A DNA stretch of 39,631 nt from Fragilaria crotonensis (GCA_022925895.1 JAKSYS010000597.1:1-39631); one strand, 5' to 3'; positions 11,119-24,215 are shown, counted from the first letter of the stretch. Notes: generated by a model from the letters alone, not told the origin. A program made the numbers and translations.

Positions 11119-12270
11119 ATGGAGGAAGCAAAAGCCAAATGGGATCTCCTTGGTGATGCTGCCAGGGAATCATGAAAGTTTCACGCAAGGAACCATGATG
11201 AGAGACAGCCGTACATCCACGACCAAATCATTGAGACAATTCGGAATCGTCCAACCAAAGTGTCTGAAAAGATTGCAGCAGATATTGACCACAGGTGCTC
11301 TTCAACCACAATTCAGTCTTGCTCCCATTGCATGGCTCTTACAGTGTCTATGTTGGTTGAGGGGATCCTACTACCATTGCTCAGAAAAAGCAGGTGCAAC
11401 ACCACATTGACTTTGCCACACTGCTTGTTTGATATCACTGGGGACTTGACATGGTTGCTGGGATAAAGTATCTAGCTGTTGGTGAACTTTGATGAAAAAT
11501 GTTTCTATGGTTGGCTTGGACATGCAAATGCAAATAAGTGAGAGGAACTCGGTTTGGAAAAGAATCTCGTATTTCTATATCACAAACATCACATCAATAA
11601 AACAATGATTATTGTTGTGACAAGCTATTCATTCGCTCAATGAAAACATCGAGAATGACGAACACGGGCTGGAGATCATGATGCATTGAGTGCCGGGAGC
11701 ACGAATTGCCAACATGCGTGTCCGAGCAGGCTGGAAGACACAAGTGGGACAACAAGTTTATGATGGTGACATGATTGTCGGAGAGAAGGAAGATGTCTAG
11801 ATGGTATCTTGCTTTGTGACTGGATCCGATGTTTGAACATCAGACAAGCCAAAGTTTGCTCTGAGACATTTCCTTGATCACTCCCATCTCCTCCCATTTC
11901 CTCGAGCTGACAAGCTTGTTGGGAACAATGGCAAATATGTGGGGAACATACCTATTGTCCAAGGCGACAATGCAGGACCACATCATGCTGGGCATTTGTT
12001 GCATTCTGCAAGCAAGAATACTACTGCAAAGCAAATCAGTGGATGTGACAACCACAGGCCCCACAGATTCCACACATGAACAATCTTGACTTGGCAGTGT
12101 TTCCATATATGTCAAAACGTCATGCTGAAGTGGGCACAAACAACAATGCTTCTTTGGAATCAAGTTCCAATCAATTGAAACAGCACCAGATGGATTTTTT
12201 GCGTGTATGTTTGGTCCAAGAGCTGGAAATCGGAATGATTCATTCATGCATGTCAGGAGTCGGCTAATGG
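11119..12270 (+). pseudogene. Decayed mariner-like (IS630/Tc1-type) DDE transposase
   Basis: Plus-strand frames give EEAKAKWDLLGDA near the N-terminus and SEKIAADIDHRCSSTTIQSC (helix-turn-helix side). Next is VNFDEKCFYGWLGHANANK, with the first catalytic Asp in FDEK near 11492, and then YHKHHINKTMIIVV. QGDNAGPHHAGH near 11960 holds the second Asp, and QAPQIPHMNNLDLAVFPYMS near 12070 holds the third. These match the ordered catalytic blocks of mariner-like transposases that are frequent in diatom genomes. Frames change at least three times and several in-frame stops are present. Terminal inverted repeats were not identified. Confidence 0.7.
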
Positions 12271-15200
12271 AGCAACTCCGTCTCTTCATGCCAGAGCCTC
12301 ATATACTCCCTGTTTGGGGATCTTGTCTATCCACAGCACTCTATGTATGCATATGCTGTATTTGGCGGCAACATAAATCCACCCCCAAGGATCTCATCAA
12401 GCTACATGGAAAACACAAATGTCTGAAATGCAGCAGGAAGTTGTTGAACAAGTCCTTCCTAGTTGTCAAGGCAGCAATGATCGTGTTGAAGAGTCCCACT
12501 GAAAAACACACATTCTTAGTCAACCTAAGAACATTATGTTTGTGCGGCAAGAACCAGACTTTGGAGGCGTACTTTGCAATGCAGCACTGACATCTATGAC
12601 AACGAGATTTCTCCATGTACAATGATGCAACCAATCAAAGATGTGGTGAAGCAATACAAGCGTACACTTAACAGCTAGCTACTACATATCATCTGCACAG
12701 AATGGTGTGTGTACTAAGGGAGAGCGACGACGTACACTACCGTAAATAGAGGAAATTTAACCATTTCACCGGAAGATAAGCTCCAAGGACGGAATCTTGC
12801 GTACAACATGATGCGCCACGAAGTCTGCCATGCCATTTTGCATCGGGAAAATCTGGCATAATCTGGCATTCAACCAAAGTGTCAGGTCATTCAGATATTC
12901 TAGTGCTAAATGAGAGGTTTCTGTGAATGTAAAACATTAAATACAGGAAGACGAGTATGAATGTTCATTATTTAGTTTTCTGCTGGACCAAAAATGTACA
13001 CTGGAAGGTTAGCTCCATTTTGGTAATTTCATGACAATTCCCGTCTCTTAAGTTTGCTATCTGCGGTAGTCAAGATATATTTGATGCGAGCATATGCTTA
13101 TGTCCAAAGAGGGATTGTGGTGGTGTTTGCTGGATTATCTTGAATCCAGGAATCATCACAGATACTCCAACCAATGCAAGCCCTCCGTTGGCATGACGTG
13201 ACTTACTTGGTGCATAGTGCAGAAGGAAATTTTCTTATCATATGCCTGATTCTTGTTTGGGTTTTGGGTGGAAATGAGGAAATTGCCACCAGAAGCATCA
13301 AAGGCAACAGCCATACTACTAACAAGTGGCGGATTGAAAGAAGGAAGTTCGAAAGCAACAAGGTGCGCCCACAGAAACCAAGCATCTGATCATGAATGAT
13401 GTTGAGTTCTATAGAATTAGAGGGACTCCTTGATTTGGCAATATGGTTTGAATGCACTCACAATTTTCAATTTCTTATTATTGTTCCTTTCATTCGCGAC
13501 AATACAACACAGGAATAAGTACTTGAAAACATCCGGGTCCACAATTCCTTTGAAACGCAATAAAGATGAGGCAGAACTGATCCAAAAAATTCAGATGCAC
13601 TATGACAAGTCATTACGGGGTCAATCGACAACATGGTTTGTGTGTACGCAAGTCTGTCGTTGTGGATGGAACTTAATCTGAGGTCCCTTGAACAACCCGA
13701 ATGCATTGTTGCTTTTGATGTAAATTCTTTGTTTTTTATGATGACAGCTCTATTCCTGCAGGGGAGGTAAGAAGTCAAACGTGGCAGCTCACAATATGCG
13801 TATCAAGATTTTCAACACAAAAGGCTTTACTGGCGCTGAAAGAGCTGGTGATGAGACCCTGGGAAGTCACCCCATTCACAGTTTGCAGTAAATGCATGCA
13901 CATTGTTTGGACTGAAGCATAGATGATTACATGAATGTTCTTGAAGGTAGTTGATAATAGTGGAAGGCTCAAGTTTAAAAGGGATATGAATGCGCAGAAT
14001 CCAAACCTGGATGATGAAGTTGAAGAAAGTTGTGTCCTGGTGGGGCACCATGGTACTTTGTTTTCCCATAGAGTTGACTAACCAGTATCAAGACGAGGAT
14101 GAAAGCAAGTACAACCATGTTTGCAATGATGAGGACCGTCATTCTTGTTCCAAGCAATATGATACCAAGAATTATCACAAAAATGTTACCTGGTGCTTTG
14201 TCATCGCTTTTACTTGGAAAAGGATTACTTTTTGCCTGATTCTATTCACCATACGATAATGCTGCTGTGAACCACCATGCCGTTCCAGGCGAATTCAAAA
14301 ACGGCATCCGATTGGAATTGAATAACATTCTGCCTTCTCGACAAAGAAATCATGAGTTAATGTCACGGTACCAGACTGCAATCTGCTGATTGTTGCGGCA
14401 ACGAAAAACCGAAGGTTAGTATGAGCATATGAAAGCCATTTCCTCCTTTCGACAACATCTGCTGATGAAGGTAGGATATGACAACAATTGGATTATTCGG
14501 CCAGGGAATGGTTGTCATGGTAGAAATGCTGGCCAATACAATAGGAGGGTTATCAGCCAAATTTTTCGCTGCCCACCAGTCACTTGCCAGTCAGGCATGA
14601 TGTAAGCTACATGAGTTGAGGATACAACAAATGGCAGACAAACGTTCTACGAACAAGGGCTTGAAGTGCCTTGCAACTAGGAGAGTGGGGCATCAGCATA
14701 GGTAGAACATGTGATGGAAAGAACATGATGACATCAGGCAACTACTGTAGTAACTGGCTGGGGGAACACGATGACTGCCAGCAGTGACTGGACACAAGGT
14801 GGCCCTGGCAAGACTGAGCCCAAATTCAGAAGATTTGTTTGAACTGTGGCAAAAATATCAAGTTGGCATCAGTGGATGGGTAACAGCAAAGCTTTTTAGC
14901 CAAATCTGAGGGAGGTGGGAAAGTCAAGCTCAATATACATAGGAGAGGGGTTTGTGGAGCATACTGATTGAAGGGTTAAAACTTTGACTCAAGATGACTG
15001 TGGATACAGCAATCAAATCAAATAGTGTACGGACACCAAAAAAGCGTCACCATATCACCCACAAGATTGAGGTGGGTTGAAAGGATTCCAATCCAAAAAT
15101 GCAATCCAATTCCAGCATTATAGCTTGATTGTGGTTGGCAGTATGTGTTGTCAGCAGTAGGTGATTGACTGTAAAATTGTAAAAGTATGGCATTTGTATT

Positions 15201-17726
15201 CAATCTACTCCATATGTTCAAAGAGAACCATCACCTCTGTGGTTGTGGTCTGATTTTTACATCATCTTAATACTTCCATGATGTCCTCTAGCTAGCTCTA
15301 GGAATAAGGTGATTATTCATATCGTACCCTGCCGGCGCCTTGACAAGAATTCGAAGCCCAAACAGGTCGAAGTACCACCTAAACATGTCTTTGAGCCGCT
15401 ATTAAGGCATAGAGTTGACAAATGTGTTATTTGTAAGTAAGAGAATTATCAATTTTGAAAAAATGTACGATCCAGCCCTTTAATGATTAATAATTTCATA
15501 AGGTAATGCAGATAATCACTCGAACAAGCACGTTTAAGATATGAATGTGAAGCTTCCATCAGCTCAGCAATCATCACAACTTGTAGCACGTTAAAAAGTG
15601 CTCCACCATGCAAAGAAGCAAACAATGCGGTAGAAACTTTTGTACTTTCCCAGGTTGACTTAGGTGGAGAGAACTTGAGATCACGGTCAGAATGTTTAAC
15701 CATTCCAGAAGCACGATGAATTGACTGAGATGTTGATGAATTTGCAAAGCCGTCTGTTTTCTAGTGGACCAAAGCCATTTATTCAATTCTATTTAAACCT
15801 AAGCATTTCTCTTATAAGCAATCCATCATTTCACTTCTTGTTCCACCATTTGATGATTAGAACTTCATCAGCATTACTTGGTCTTATTCTCATGAGCTGA
15901 TTATACGGGTACTATGGATTTCCTGGGGCGAATACAACAACCCCACTAGGTATCAGCTACAGTACTGTCACACCATGCCAACCAAAACATAATGTCAACA
16001 AATTTATGTTTTGCATTCATTTAGAAGCAAAGTGGTACAGGATAAAATATGGAGGCCTGGCGCGTTGCTAAAGTAACAAGATTTGGGAGGTGCAAAAGTT
16101 TTGAGTTACCAACTTCCAGTGCAATCATCAGCACAGAGCCGTTCAAAACGGTGCGTATTCTTCCGAGCAAGCACACCACAGAAAGGAGCTCCTTACGGAA
16201 CGAAACATATTTTCCATATACATTAAGCAGTCATTTAAGTAATAATGAGTAGCGTTCTCATGGATACTGTACTTCTAATGAATGGCTTGAAGCCACTTCT
16301 ACTCGGTGGTACCACAATTTCTTGTTTTAACCTTTGGTATTCTTTATTCAATTTCAAGGTGGCTTCATTCATGCAACAAGCCTTTGACATGAAGCATTGT
16401 GGTCTTTCTCTGCTATAAGTGCAGCAGGTTGCCCTTCCTCCTCATAGTGCACGATTATTCAGGCCCAAGCTCCAAGTAAACTAATCACAATTTTCATCAT
16501 ATGAAATTCTAGGGTTTTGCAGTATTATGGTCAAGGGGAGTTGGCAGTTCAGTTCTGGTGTATGAGCACACATCAAGACAAATTCAATTTGCTTGGTGAA
16601 GCATCCATGAATCACCAAAGTAGTGAGGAGCACCATTGTGATAGCTAGTGCCCATGGTGCCATTGTTGAGAAGGTTGAATCGGATATTGACTCCTTCCTC
16701 TTGCTTGCTTCATCTAGGATAAATGTTTAGTCTGATTTTCCATTTGTAGACTTCCCGGGTAGAAATTTGGCATGTGCTTGTCCTCTGCATGGCCCAATCT
16801 TGGATTGTGCTGGAGCTGATGATATTTGCGCATCAACTCCCAGACTTCATTTTTGGTTTGACTATGGATTTCTTCCTCCAATGATGCCTTGATGAATTCT
16901 GCACAGCCTGCTGGCTACATAGTATCAGGATTTTTAGAGCATTACTATAAGCCAGCATGGCATGCTGCTCTCCATCAATGTACAACCCCCTTCTTGATGG
17001 GTTTATAGGCCACATGATGGTTACAGTGTGTGTCCTTCAACATAGCTTCAAAATCATACCACACTTCTAAGACATTGGATCCTTGTTGGTTGATGATTCA
17101 ACAAAGGTCTGTGATGATTATCCTTTTGGGACCTTGTTAAGGAGAAAATGCTATCCACCCAGGCACATGGGATCAACTACTGCCGTCCTTTACTTATTTT
17201 ACCCTATTAGAAACAATTTTGCGTAGGTACAATCCTGCTGTCTACTCAAAAATACATTTGACCATGACGGCCAATATGAACATGATCTTGACACTACATC
17301 ATGTAATGAGAACAGATAAAACTCCTCAAATATCAAGAATAAGTCATCAAACAGTGCAGCATTGCAAGCTAGATGTTGCTTCCTAATGGCTTCCACTTTT
17401 GATATTGAAATGATAGTTATGGCCTTTGGCGTTTGCCTTGTCAGTCACTACGTTAGACCCTATCTCAGATTATGCTACGGTCTCAGTCGGATTAGTATGT
17501 ATGGCAACTTTTTCTTCAATGAATTGAGTACATCATCATACCCCAAAGTTAATTTGGGGGACATGCTCTTTTAATGTGATACTTATGATGGCAGCAGGGT
17601 AGATCAATTTCGAACGCCATGACATCTGGGCTTTCCGTACCAAAACATATGTATGATTCTACGGAACAACGCCTTGTGTAGAATCAAAACATGCTTATTT
17701 AAGGTTGTATTTGAGGCCTTAGAGCA
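12271..17726. other. Long gene-less stretch
   Basis: All open frames are under about 105 residues, on both strands, with no sustained coding signal or motif. The longest runs are at 13467-13778 (minus) and 15449-15703 (minus, 84 residues with plausible protein composition, unassigned). I see no RNA gene, CRISPR-like array or clear inverted ends. It is probably eroded transposable-element sequence. Confidence 0.45.
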
Positions 17727-17756
17727 TCCCCACCGGTTCATGCTGTTTTGATTTCC

Positions 17757-17811
17757 AAAGACACCCAGTAGCGCTTTTAGAAATCTATTGTGATAGATTT
17801 CCGGTGTCTTT
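17757..17811. repeat. Nested inverted repeat (foldback)
   Basis: An outer pair AAAGACACC (17757-17765) / GGTGTCTTT (17803-17811) encloses an inner perfect pair GAAATCTA (17780-17787) / TAGATTTC (17794-17801). The RNA or single strand could form a two-part hairpin. It lies in non-coding, AT-rich DNA that may be the end of a small non-autonomous element. Confidence 0.6.
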
Positions 17812-19157
17812 TTTGCTCCGGTGCCATGTGAAATTTTGTGTGTTGTCGTTTTTGCACCGGTGTCACCCTAAAATCTAAATCTTGTGGCAACCAAATCTCA
17901 ACTTTTATGGGGCACACACCAGCAAGTTGGATTTTGCTGATGAATGAGGAAGATAGATTTAAGTATTTGCAACAAAAACACATTGTTTGCTTCAGAAACA
18001 TTTTGTTTCGCAGAACTCGAACGCACCTGTAGACAATGTCACGCCAAAAATTTGCAGAGTTTTGCAGTCGGATGGATCAGTATTCATTCGGATGATTCGA
18101 TTACTCAACATTTTTGAGTCGAACAGGTCAAAAACAGGCACACAACAATTTTGCATTCACTCTCTATTTTCATTCTTATCACCTCACATATAGCGTGTCA
18201 AGTTGGAAATAGTGGGGCCAAAATGCCAAAGGCACTGCAGGTGGGAGAATTTTGGACATTTCAGTACATAAAAATGCTCTTCATTCTTAAAGGCCATTGC
18301 TTACAGGACACAAAAAACAGAAACAAAACATATTTTGTTTTCGTTTTCAAGGCTTGCTTCACAGCCTTACGGTCTGATTTTGCGACAAAACAAAAAATCT
18401 TTTTGCTGATGCTGTGCTCATAACCAGATCATCAACAAAATCGCACCCTATCGATTTTGTTGCTGAGACAAATATTTTTTGCATTTGCTTCATTCCAGAT
18501 TCCGTCAAAACTCGCTTAGGTTTGAGGTTTGAGTTATGCTGGTACGAAGTACTTTCGCAATGACAACACAACACCATGACATATTCATACCTTTTGACAA
18601 CAATACGAGAAACAATGTCACCGGTGGGTCAAAAATAAAAACTTGAGATACATGCACATACGAATATTTGCGAAAGCGTCGACACAAGCAGAAATTGTAC
18701 CACAAGGCCGTCGAGTACAATTTCTTCATCAGCGAAACAAATATTTTGTTCTTGTTTTTTTGCACTGGCCCATTTATTAAGTAAGTCTCGAATATGATCG
18801 TTGGTCGAAAAATAACGGACGTACCTTAAATAGGACACCACAGCTCAAAAATTTTCTTCTGTTGAACCGCCGTTGAGAAACGGTGTTTGTATTTTCTTTC
18901 CTCATCTAGCTCGGCTTACGATTGCAATATGTAAATCCCTACTATACAGATTTATTTATATATGCAAACAAACACGGTACTCTTAGAACTGTGCATATGT
19001 TAGTATGTTTTATTATTTTCATTTTTCATACCAGACGCCAGTTGTGAAATTTTATTGTTCCGAAGCGTCGCCTGTATGTAAACTCATCCACGCCGGCAAG
19101 ATCAGGGGGGGGGGAAATAAGGCGTGTGCTCTGTGATCTCTGTATTATGTGTTTTAT
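17812..19157. other. AT-rich gene-less stretch
   Basis: Short frames only. The text is rich in ACAAAACA/ATTTTTG-type words and holds a G10 run at 19105-19114. Nothing is assignable. Confidence 0.45.
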
Positions 19158-19197
19158 CATATACTAGCTCCAAACGGGTTGCAAGTGTACCTCCGAT
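19158..19197 (+). repeat. Left terminal inverted repeat
   Basis: It pairs with 20670-20709; the core 28 bases are a perfect reverse complement. Confidence 0.8.
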
Positions 19198-20669
19198 AAA
19201 AATAGAAGAAGGATCCAAAAACTCTGGGTCAGCTCGTATAACTTAGTACATCTCTACAGGAGTTTTAAATCCAGTCCAATGAGCAATTCTCAGACACAAA
19301 AAATACTTCGAGTATAGCGTTGTAAGCACGTGTATTATGTACGTCCTGGTACATGCATGAAAACGGGCAGCGCAATAGCAATGACAACACGCACAACAAA
19401 ATTGACAACAATTTCTTTTTGGCCCAATTGCATCCTTGGGGACAAGTCACCACCACCCGTTCTAGAGAGATTGATACATCTGTACAAGTCTGATTTCGTG
19501 GTAGTGTATCCGATGCACAAATCAGCACTGAAGGCAGCAAAATTGATGGTGGCTCAATTCTAAGTTACTCGGAGGACTTGCAAAAGGAGTGTTTGGAATC
19601 TCAACCTCCCTATGGACTGTTGATTGGAGCGTTGGTTCGACTGACAGCATTGGATTATCTTTTGGAACATCACTTGGATGGTCAGAGAATGCTCGATGGT
19701 GGGCTTATGGGAATTCCTGCTGGCCACGACAATAATCGAGAAATACCTCCGCACCGATGGAATGTCTGATGGAGCGTCCGATGGCGTACTCGATCGAAGT
19801 CCAGTTTGGATTGCTGTTAACGAAGGCATATGGCAGGTAAAAATTGGAGTAGGCAGGGAATTTAGGAGGAGACATCACTGGGTGCATCAGATGGAATGTT
19901 TGACGGCATTGCTGACTGCTCATCCGACTGATCCACAAAGACTAGTATGGCGAGACTGAGAGCGGGATTGAATTCCTGCTGACTGGGTCCGTGATGGAAT
20001 CATTGAAGGTACACTCAATGGAACATCCAACTGTTGAACACTTGGGGAAGGAGTTGTTGTGCCTGGCGCGAGGTTGGCAATCTCAACTTCTCAGCAATCG
20101 AATTGTTGGTTCTGGGAGAGTTGGTTTGATCCCCAACTGACTGCTTGCCATACCGTTACTTGCTGGCTAGTCAAATGGAGTACTTCGATGGCAGACTCGC
20201 TTGATAGAATCCCAGAGGCAACAGGAAGGCTTTATGGAATCTCTGACTACAACAATGAAGTTATACCTGATGGTGTGTCGGAAATGCCATGCAGCAGGAA
20301 AGGGCCTGTTTCGTTGTCGTACCTCTACTACTAAGCTAACAGCGGCGAGGCACTCAAGTGATACCTTCAGTTTGAAGATGCTGGGGTGGAGACTGTGGTA
20401 CTCCAAGTTTATTACGTAATGAATCAGTTAGTAATGTGATGTTGATTGAGTTAGCATCATTTGCGTTAGGATTGATTTACCAACAGAGAGTGCGAATTAG
20501 GCATACTACGCCAGTACTTGTACCTGGTACTACAGTACAATTGTACGTTGTTCTAAGAGCGTTGGCGGCGAAAAAAGGACGTGCCCTCAAAAGTGTCCTT
20601 GACGCTTATTTCTGTCACGTACAAAACGTACACGCATGTACGGCAATTCTTTTTGTTTTTCCATCACGC

Positions 20670-20709
20670 ATCGGAGGTACACTTGCAACCCGTTTGGAGG
20701 TCGTATATG
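20670..20709 (-). repeat. Right terminal inverted repeat
   Basis: It pairs with 19158-19197; two mismatches fall in the outer 12 bases. Confidence 0.8.
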
Positions 20710-22455
20710 TATTATGTAGCATCGTAACGAGGAGTAAAGGAGTGGTACCTGGTACCACGTACGTATACAAGTACTTAAAGGGTACGAAGCACGAACCCGA
20801 CTACTTCTGATTCTTGAAGTATTTTCGTGCTTTGTGCATACCATACGAGTGTATGATATATCGCACTGTAGCACTAGACTACAAGAGAATTACGACTGTA
20901 TACGGTTTTTCTGCATTAATTTTTCTATGAATGTTGATTAGACATATCAATAATCGAAAGGCCCTGTCACTATCATAACACCAAGCATCCACCCCGAGAC
21001 AAACACTCCCTTCTACCTTATACTCAAAGTACATCATTTGTCGCATGTCGATTCGACATCGTCATTTGTCCTGGGTCCGGGCTCCGGTGTGATTCTGTAT
21101 GCAAATGTACTCGAAAGTCTAGTTGTACCGGTAGTAACACGGTAACCTGGTAAAGTATATTCCTACTCTAATAGAGTCGTAAGTGAAACAGGCAGTTGTG
21201 GTAGTTCGGAATTTCTTGCAGGTCCGGCATTGACGGATTTAAATTGTACGGTACTTGTACTGAATTTCGCGTCGATAGGACTTTCCAGATAGAGTGGTGA
21301 ACACGAAATAAATTTTGAGCTGAAAGAGAGGAACACGAAAAATGTAGTACTCGTACTCGTAGTGGAGTAGTCACGTCGGGAGTCTTTTAGAATATTTAAT
21401 TGATGGCCGTTGTGCATCAGCATAAGTCATAAATCGAAAGGAAGAGTATAATGTACTGTACGTCGTACTCCGGGTACAATAGGAATAAACGATGGTTGCG
21501 AATGACGGATGACCTGATGAAAGGGCATATGCTTCATGTTCTGTACTTTTATAGTTCATCTCCAGTATCGTGTTTTGAGTCCGGAAGTGACAAAACGAAG
21601 TCGGTCCTGGTTGATTGGTCCAAGTTAACATTTTCCAGCAAGGTTATACGAAATGGGCGATTCGCCCATACTACATAGAACGTTGGATTCTACTCGGGGG
21701 GGGCCGAAAGGCGGTTATTCGAAATTCAAAAATGTACCGCATTGTACGTGAAGGATACGTACTAATTCAATATTGATAATAACGACGACAAGGGACATCC
21801 TGAAATTCCGGGGTTCCTTTCCGGATTGTCAAGATGTTGCTATGTTTTGCTTTGCATTTGTAACAGAATACCTCAGGTTCAAGGTAACGTTCTCATGGAA
21901 GCGCGGTTTTCACGTTGAGGACATTACAAGTATTACGACCCTATATATGTTTCCAGATGTAACATTCTTAACGGTGTAAGGATTTTTGGCTGCAATTGTA
22001 TTGCTCCCGGCGTGTGCTCATGCGAGGAGTGATACCGTTATACCGTGTACCAGTCATTGGTACAGACTTACGGGTACGCTTTCTTCAATATAGAGCGACG
22101 CGTTCGCATGCCTTCTATATCTCGAATATACGCATCATCATGTTAAATAGGATTGGTACCAGGAAATGAAGTCCTGTGGTTTATTTGGTGTTTCCCGAAA
22201 TCGAGTTGTCAGCCTGTCGCCAATGCACATCCTTGGTCGGTACAAGTAGTCGCATTCAGCAGCTGGTTTCATCTATTGTTCACCTCCAGTTTCAGTCCGA
22301 TCAGCAGTATCACCCCGCGTATCAGCCAGAGAGAGAGAGAGAGAGGGACGCTGATTGACGCGACGAGCCAAGTGATCAAGCGGCGAGACGACGTGAGTGG
22401 GTCAAATAATACTGAAAGGAATAACGTTACGTCATCGCACAGTTGTGGACCGTTT
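20710..22455. other. Gene-less stretch and presumed 5' region of the HMG-box gene
   Basis: It is rich in GTAC words and GGTACC-type palindromes, with a G8 run near 21695 and a GAGAGA microsatellite at about 22330-22346. The last 200 bases are a likely 5' UTR or promoter for the HMG-box gene. An open frame continues upstream of its first ATG to 22153, but without an ATG. Confidence 0.45.
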
Positions 22456-23782
22456 ATGAACCCTGAACTCAGCAACTTATTGATTCGTACAACTGGTCGA
22501 AAGGAAGCGCCATCGCGAATGAGTTCCAATGGTTCTTCCCCCTCTGGTCAAAACGATTCCAAAAAGTCCCCAGTGCTTGAAGGGGATGCTGGTGAGCAGT
22601 CCGATGTGTCTGTCGTTCCTGTGCTTGATTTGACGGTGGCGACGGCCTCAGGGAAAAGAGGTGCAGCGACTCTACCATCGCCAGACGACAATGAAGACGA
22701 TCGTGACAGCAAGAGTCGCAAGAAAAGTAGGGTAGGGAAGGGAATGATTTCAAGACCACGAAAGCCCAAAGATATGCCTCGACGTCCACTCAGCGCGTAC
22801 AATATCTTCTTCCGGTCTGAACGTGCAAAATGCTACAAAGTTCTATGGATGCGGTCTCTGCCGGAAAGAGCCCATCTGTTAACTTGGGATTCGATCGACT
22901 ACTAAAAAACGATAGGAAAGAAATGGAAAGCAATTTCGGAGAGTGAACTTGCTGCATGTAAGGCTGAATCAGATAACGACATGCGACGATACAAACGCGA
23001 AATGCAGAATACCATCTGAATCTAGCGAAACCAGAAGAGCAGGAACTGCATTTGATCCAGATGAGGAACATGACTACAGTCCGCCTCCCGCCCAGGTCAG
23101 ACCACCCTCAACCAGCACCAATCGATCCCTGCTCCCTCGTTTTTGAGTGATCTTCACGAAGAGCTTCGTAACGCTCCTTCGCGTGAGTCTGCATTGATGC
23201 CAGGAACGTCTCTTGGGATGTCACGATTTGCGGTGGATGCAGAACAAAGGTCAGCTGGACTCATGCACGAGCTTGACACCATTCGGAAGCAGGCTTGGCT
23301 CTTGGGGCAACAAGCAAGGTCAAGCCTTCCTCCGATGGGCGGAGCTGATTCCTTTCTTTACGATCAACTTCTGGCTTCTGAGATATTGAGACAACAGCAA
23401 GCAATTGTGGACGCAGGAGACTTGAGATTGGCGGCCGCCGTCAACCCTTCCTACGGAAGTGCACAATCTCTATTGACTCGTTCCCACATGCAATCTGCTG
23501 CCGCAGCGGCAGCAGCCCCTTCCTACGGAGATGCACTGGCTCTCTTTGCTCGTTCCCAACTTCGATCGCCTCCGTTGTCCTCTTCACCTTGGGACCGGCA
23601 GTTGCTCCTCCGTCAGCACCTCCAAGATTTGCCTCACTTCCGCCTCCGGGATTGGTTGGGGCTGCCGCCTCAGGCCCTGCGCCGTACTTTGATAGTTCCT
23701 GTACAGGTCCATGGCGGCTCTTGAGGCGCAACAGCGGATTATGGATAGCTTGAGGAAACTAGGCAAGATGGATCTGTCCTGA
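22456..23782 (+). CDS. HMG-box DNA-binding protein, frameshifted
   Basis: HMG boxes bend DNA and act in chromatin or transcription. After an acidic, Ser-rich region with a basic KSRKKSRVGKG stretch comes PKDMPRRPLSAYNIFFRSER, the start of the box. Its helices 2 and 3 continue in other frames: NLGFDRLL, then GKKWKAISESELAACKAESD and NDMRRYKREMQ. The C-terminal half is Gln/Ala-rich (LLASEILRQQQAI, an Ala run near 23500) and ends in a frame reading AALEAQQRIMDSLRKLGKMD, stop at 23782. Frame breaks lie near 22828 (A run), 22911 (A run), 23020-23140, 23632 (C run) and 23699. ATG 22456 is the first in frame; ATG 22519 is an alternative start. A downstream duplicate keeps the open frame that this copy loses at 23632, which supports an indel there. 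Confidence 0.7.
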
Positions 23783-23969
23783 TGATGCAGCAAGTTCTAG
23801 ATCAGCCGCCGCCGGACGGCGAAAACAATACGAAAGGGAATTGGGAAGCGCGTTAATGTTAAGAAAGGGAACTTGGCTCTCCGGTGTGCTTTATTACAGA
23901 CATAAAATCTTGAGAACTGTTCTAGATTGAGATTAACTTGCACTTCTGCCATCAAACCATTCCCTTTAA

Positions 23970-24215
23970 ACTGTGCAATCTTCATTGGCTCGTTCCCACA
24001 CGCAATTGGCAGCAGCAGCCCTTCCTACAGAGATGCACGCTCTCTTGATGGAACTGTGCAGGATGATGTAGCATATTCTAAATCAGCCGCCGGCAGGCGG
24101 CGACGAAACAATATGAAGCAGCATTTAGTAGCGTGTGAATTCCTAGCTTTCCCTCGTCCTCACTTACAGAAACCAAATCGTTACACCTGTTCTAGATTGA
24201 GAGTAACTTTGTTCT
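23970..24215 (+). pseudogene. Partial tandem copy of HMG-box gene 3' end (internally deleted)
   Basis: CTCGTTCCCACACGCAAT at 23989 corresponds to the same region at 23479 in the gene (one base different). A jump then leads to text matching its 3' UTR, with GATGATGTAGCATATTCTA at about 24061 against 23781 and TTCTAGATTGAGAGTAACTT at 24189 against 23920. It cannot encode the HMG box and is a fragment. Confidence 0.65.

Larger units (their letters stand above)
19158..20709. mobile_element. Probable non-autonomous DNA transposon with about 40-bp terminal inverted repeats
   Basis: A left end at 19158-19197 and a right end at 20670-20709 are reverse complements. The inner 28 bases (19170-19197 against 20670-20697) match perfectly, and the outer 12 match with two mismatches. 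They begin CATATAC and contain CCAAACGGGTTGCAAG. The immediate flanks both read TAT, a possible 3-bp target duplication, and TGTATTATGT occurs just outside both ends. The 1.55-kb interior carries no transposase I can recognise. It contains short frames with repeated Asp-Gly pairs (around 19676-19790). It would need a transposase supplied in trans. Confidence 0.65.

Noticed and set aside
17728..18628. CCCACCGGT (near 17728) and ACCGGTGGG (near 18620) as ends of a small transposon
   Set aside because: The core ACCGGT is itself palindromic and no further matching extends from either side.
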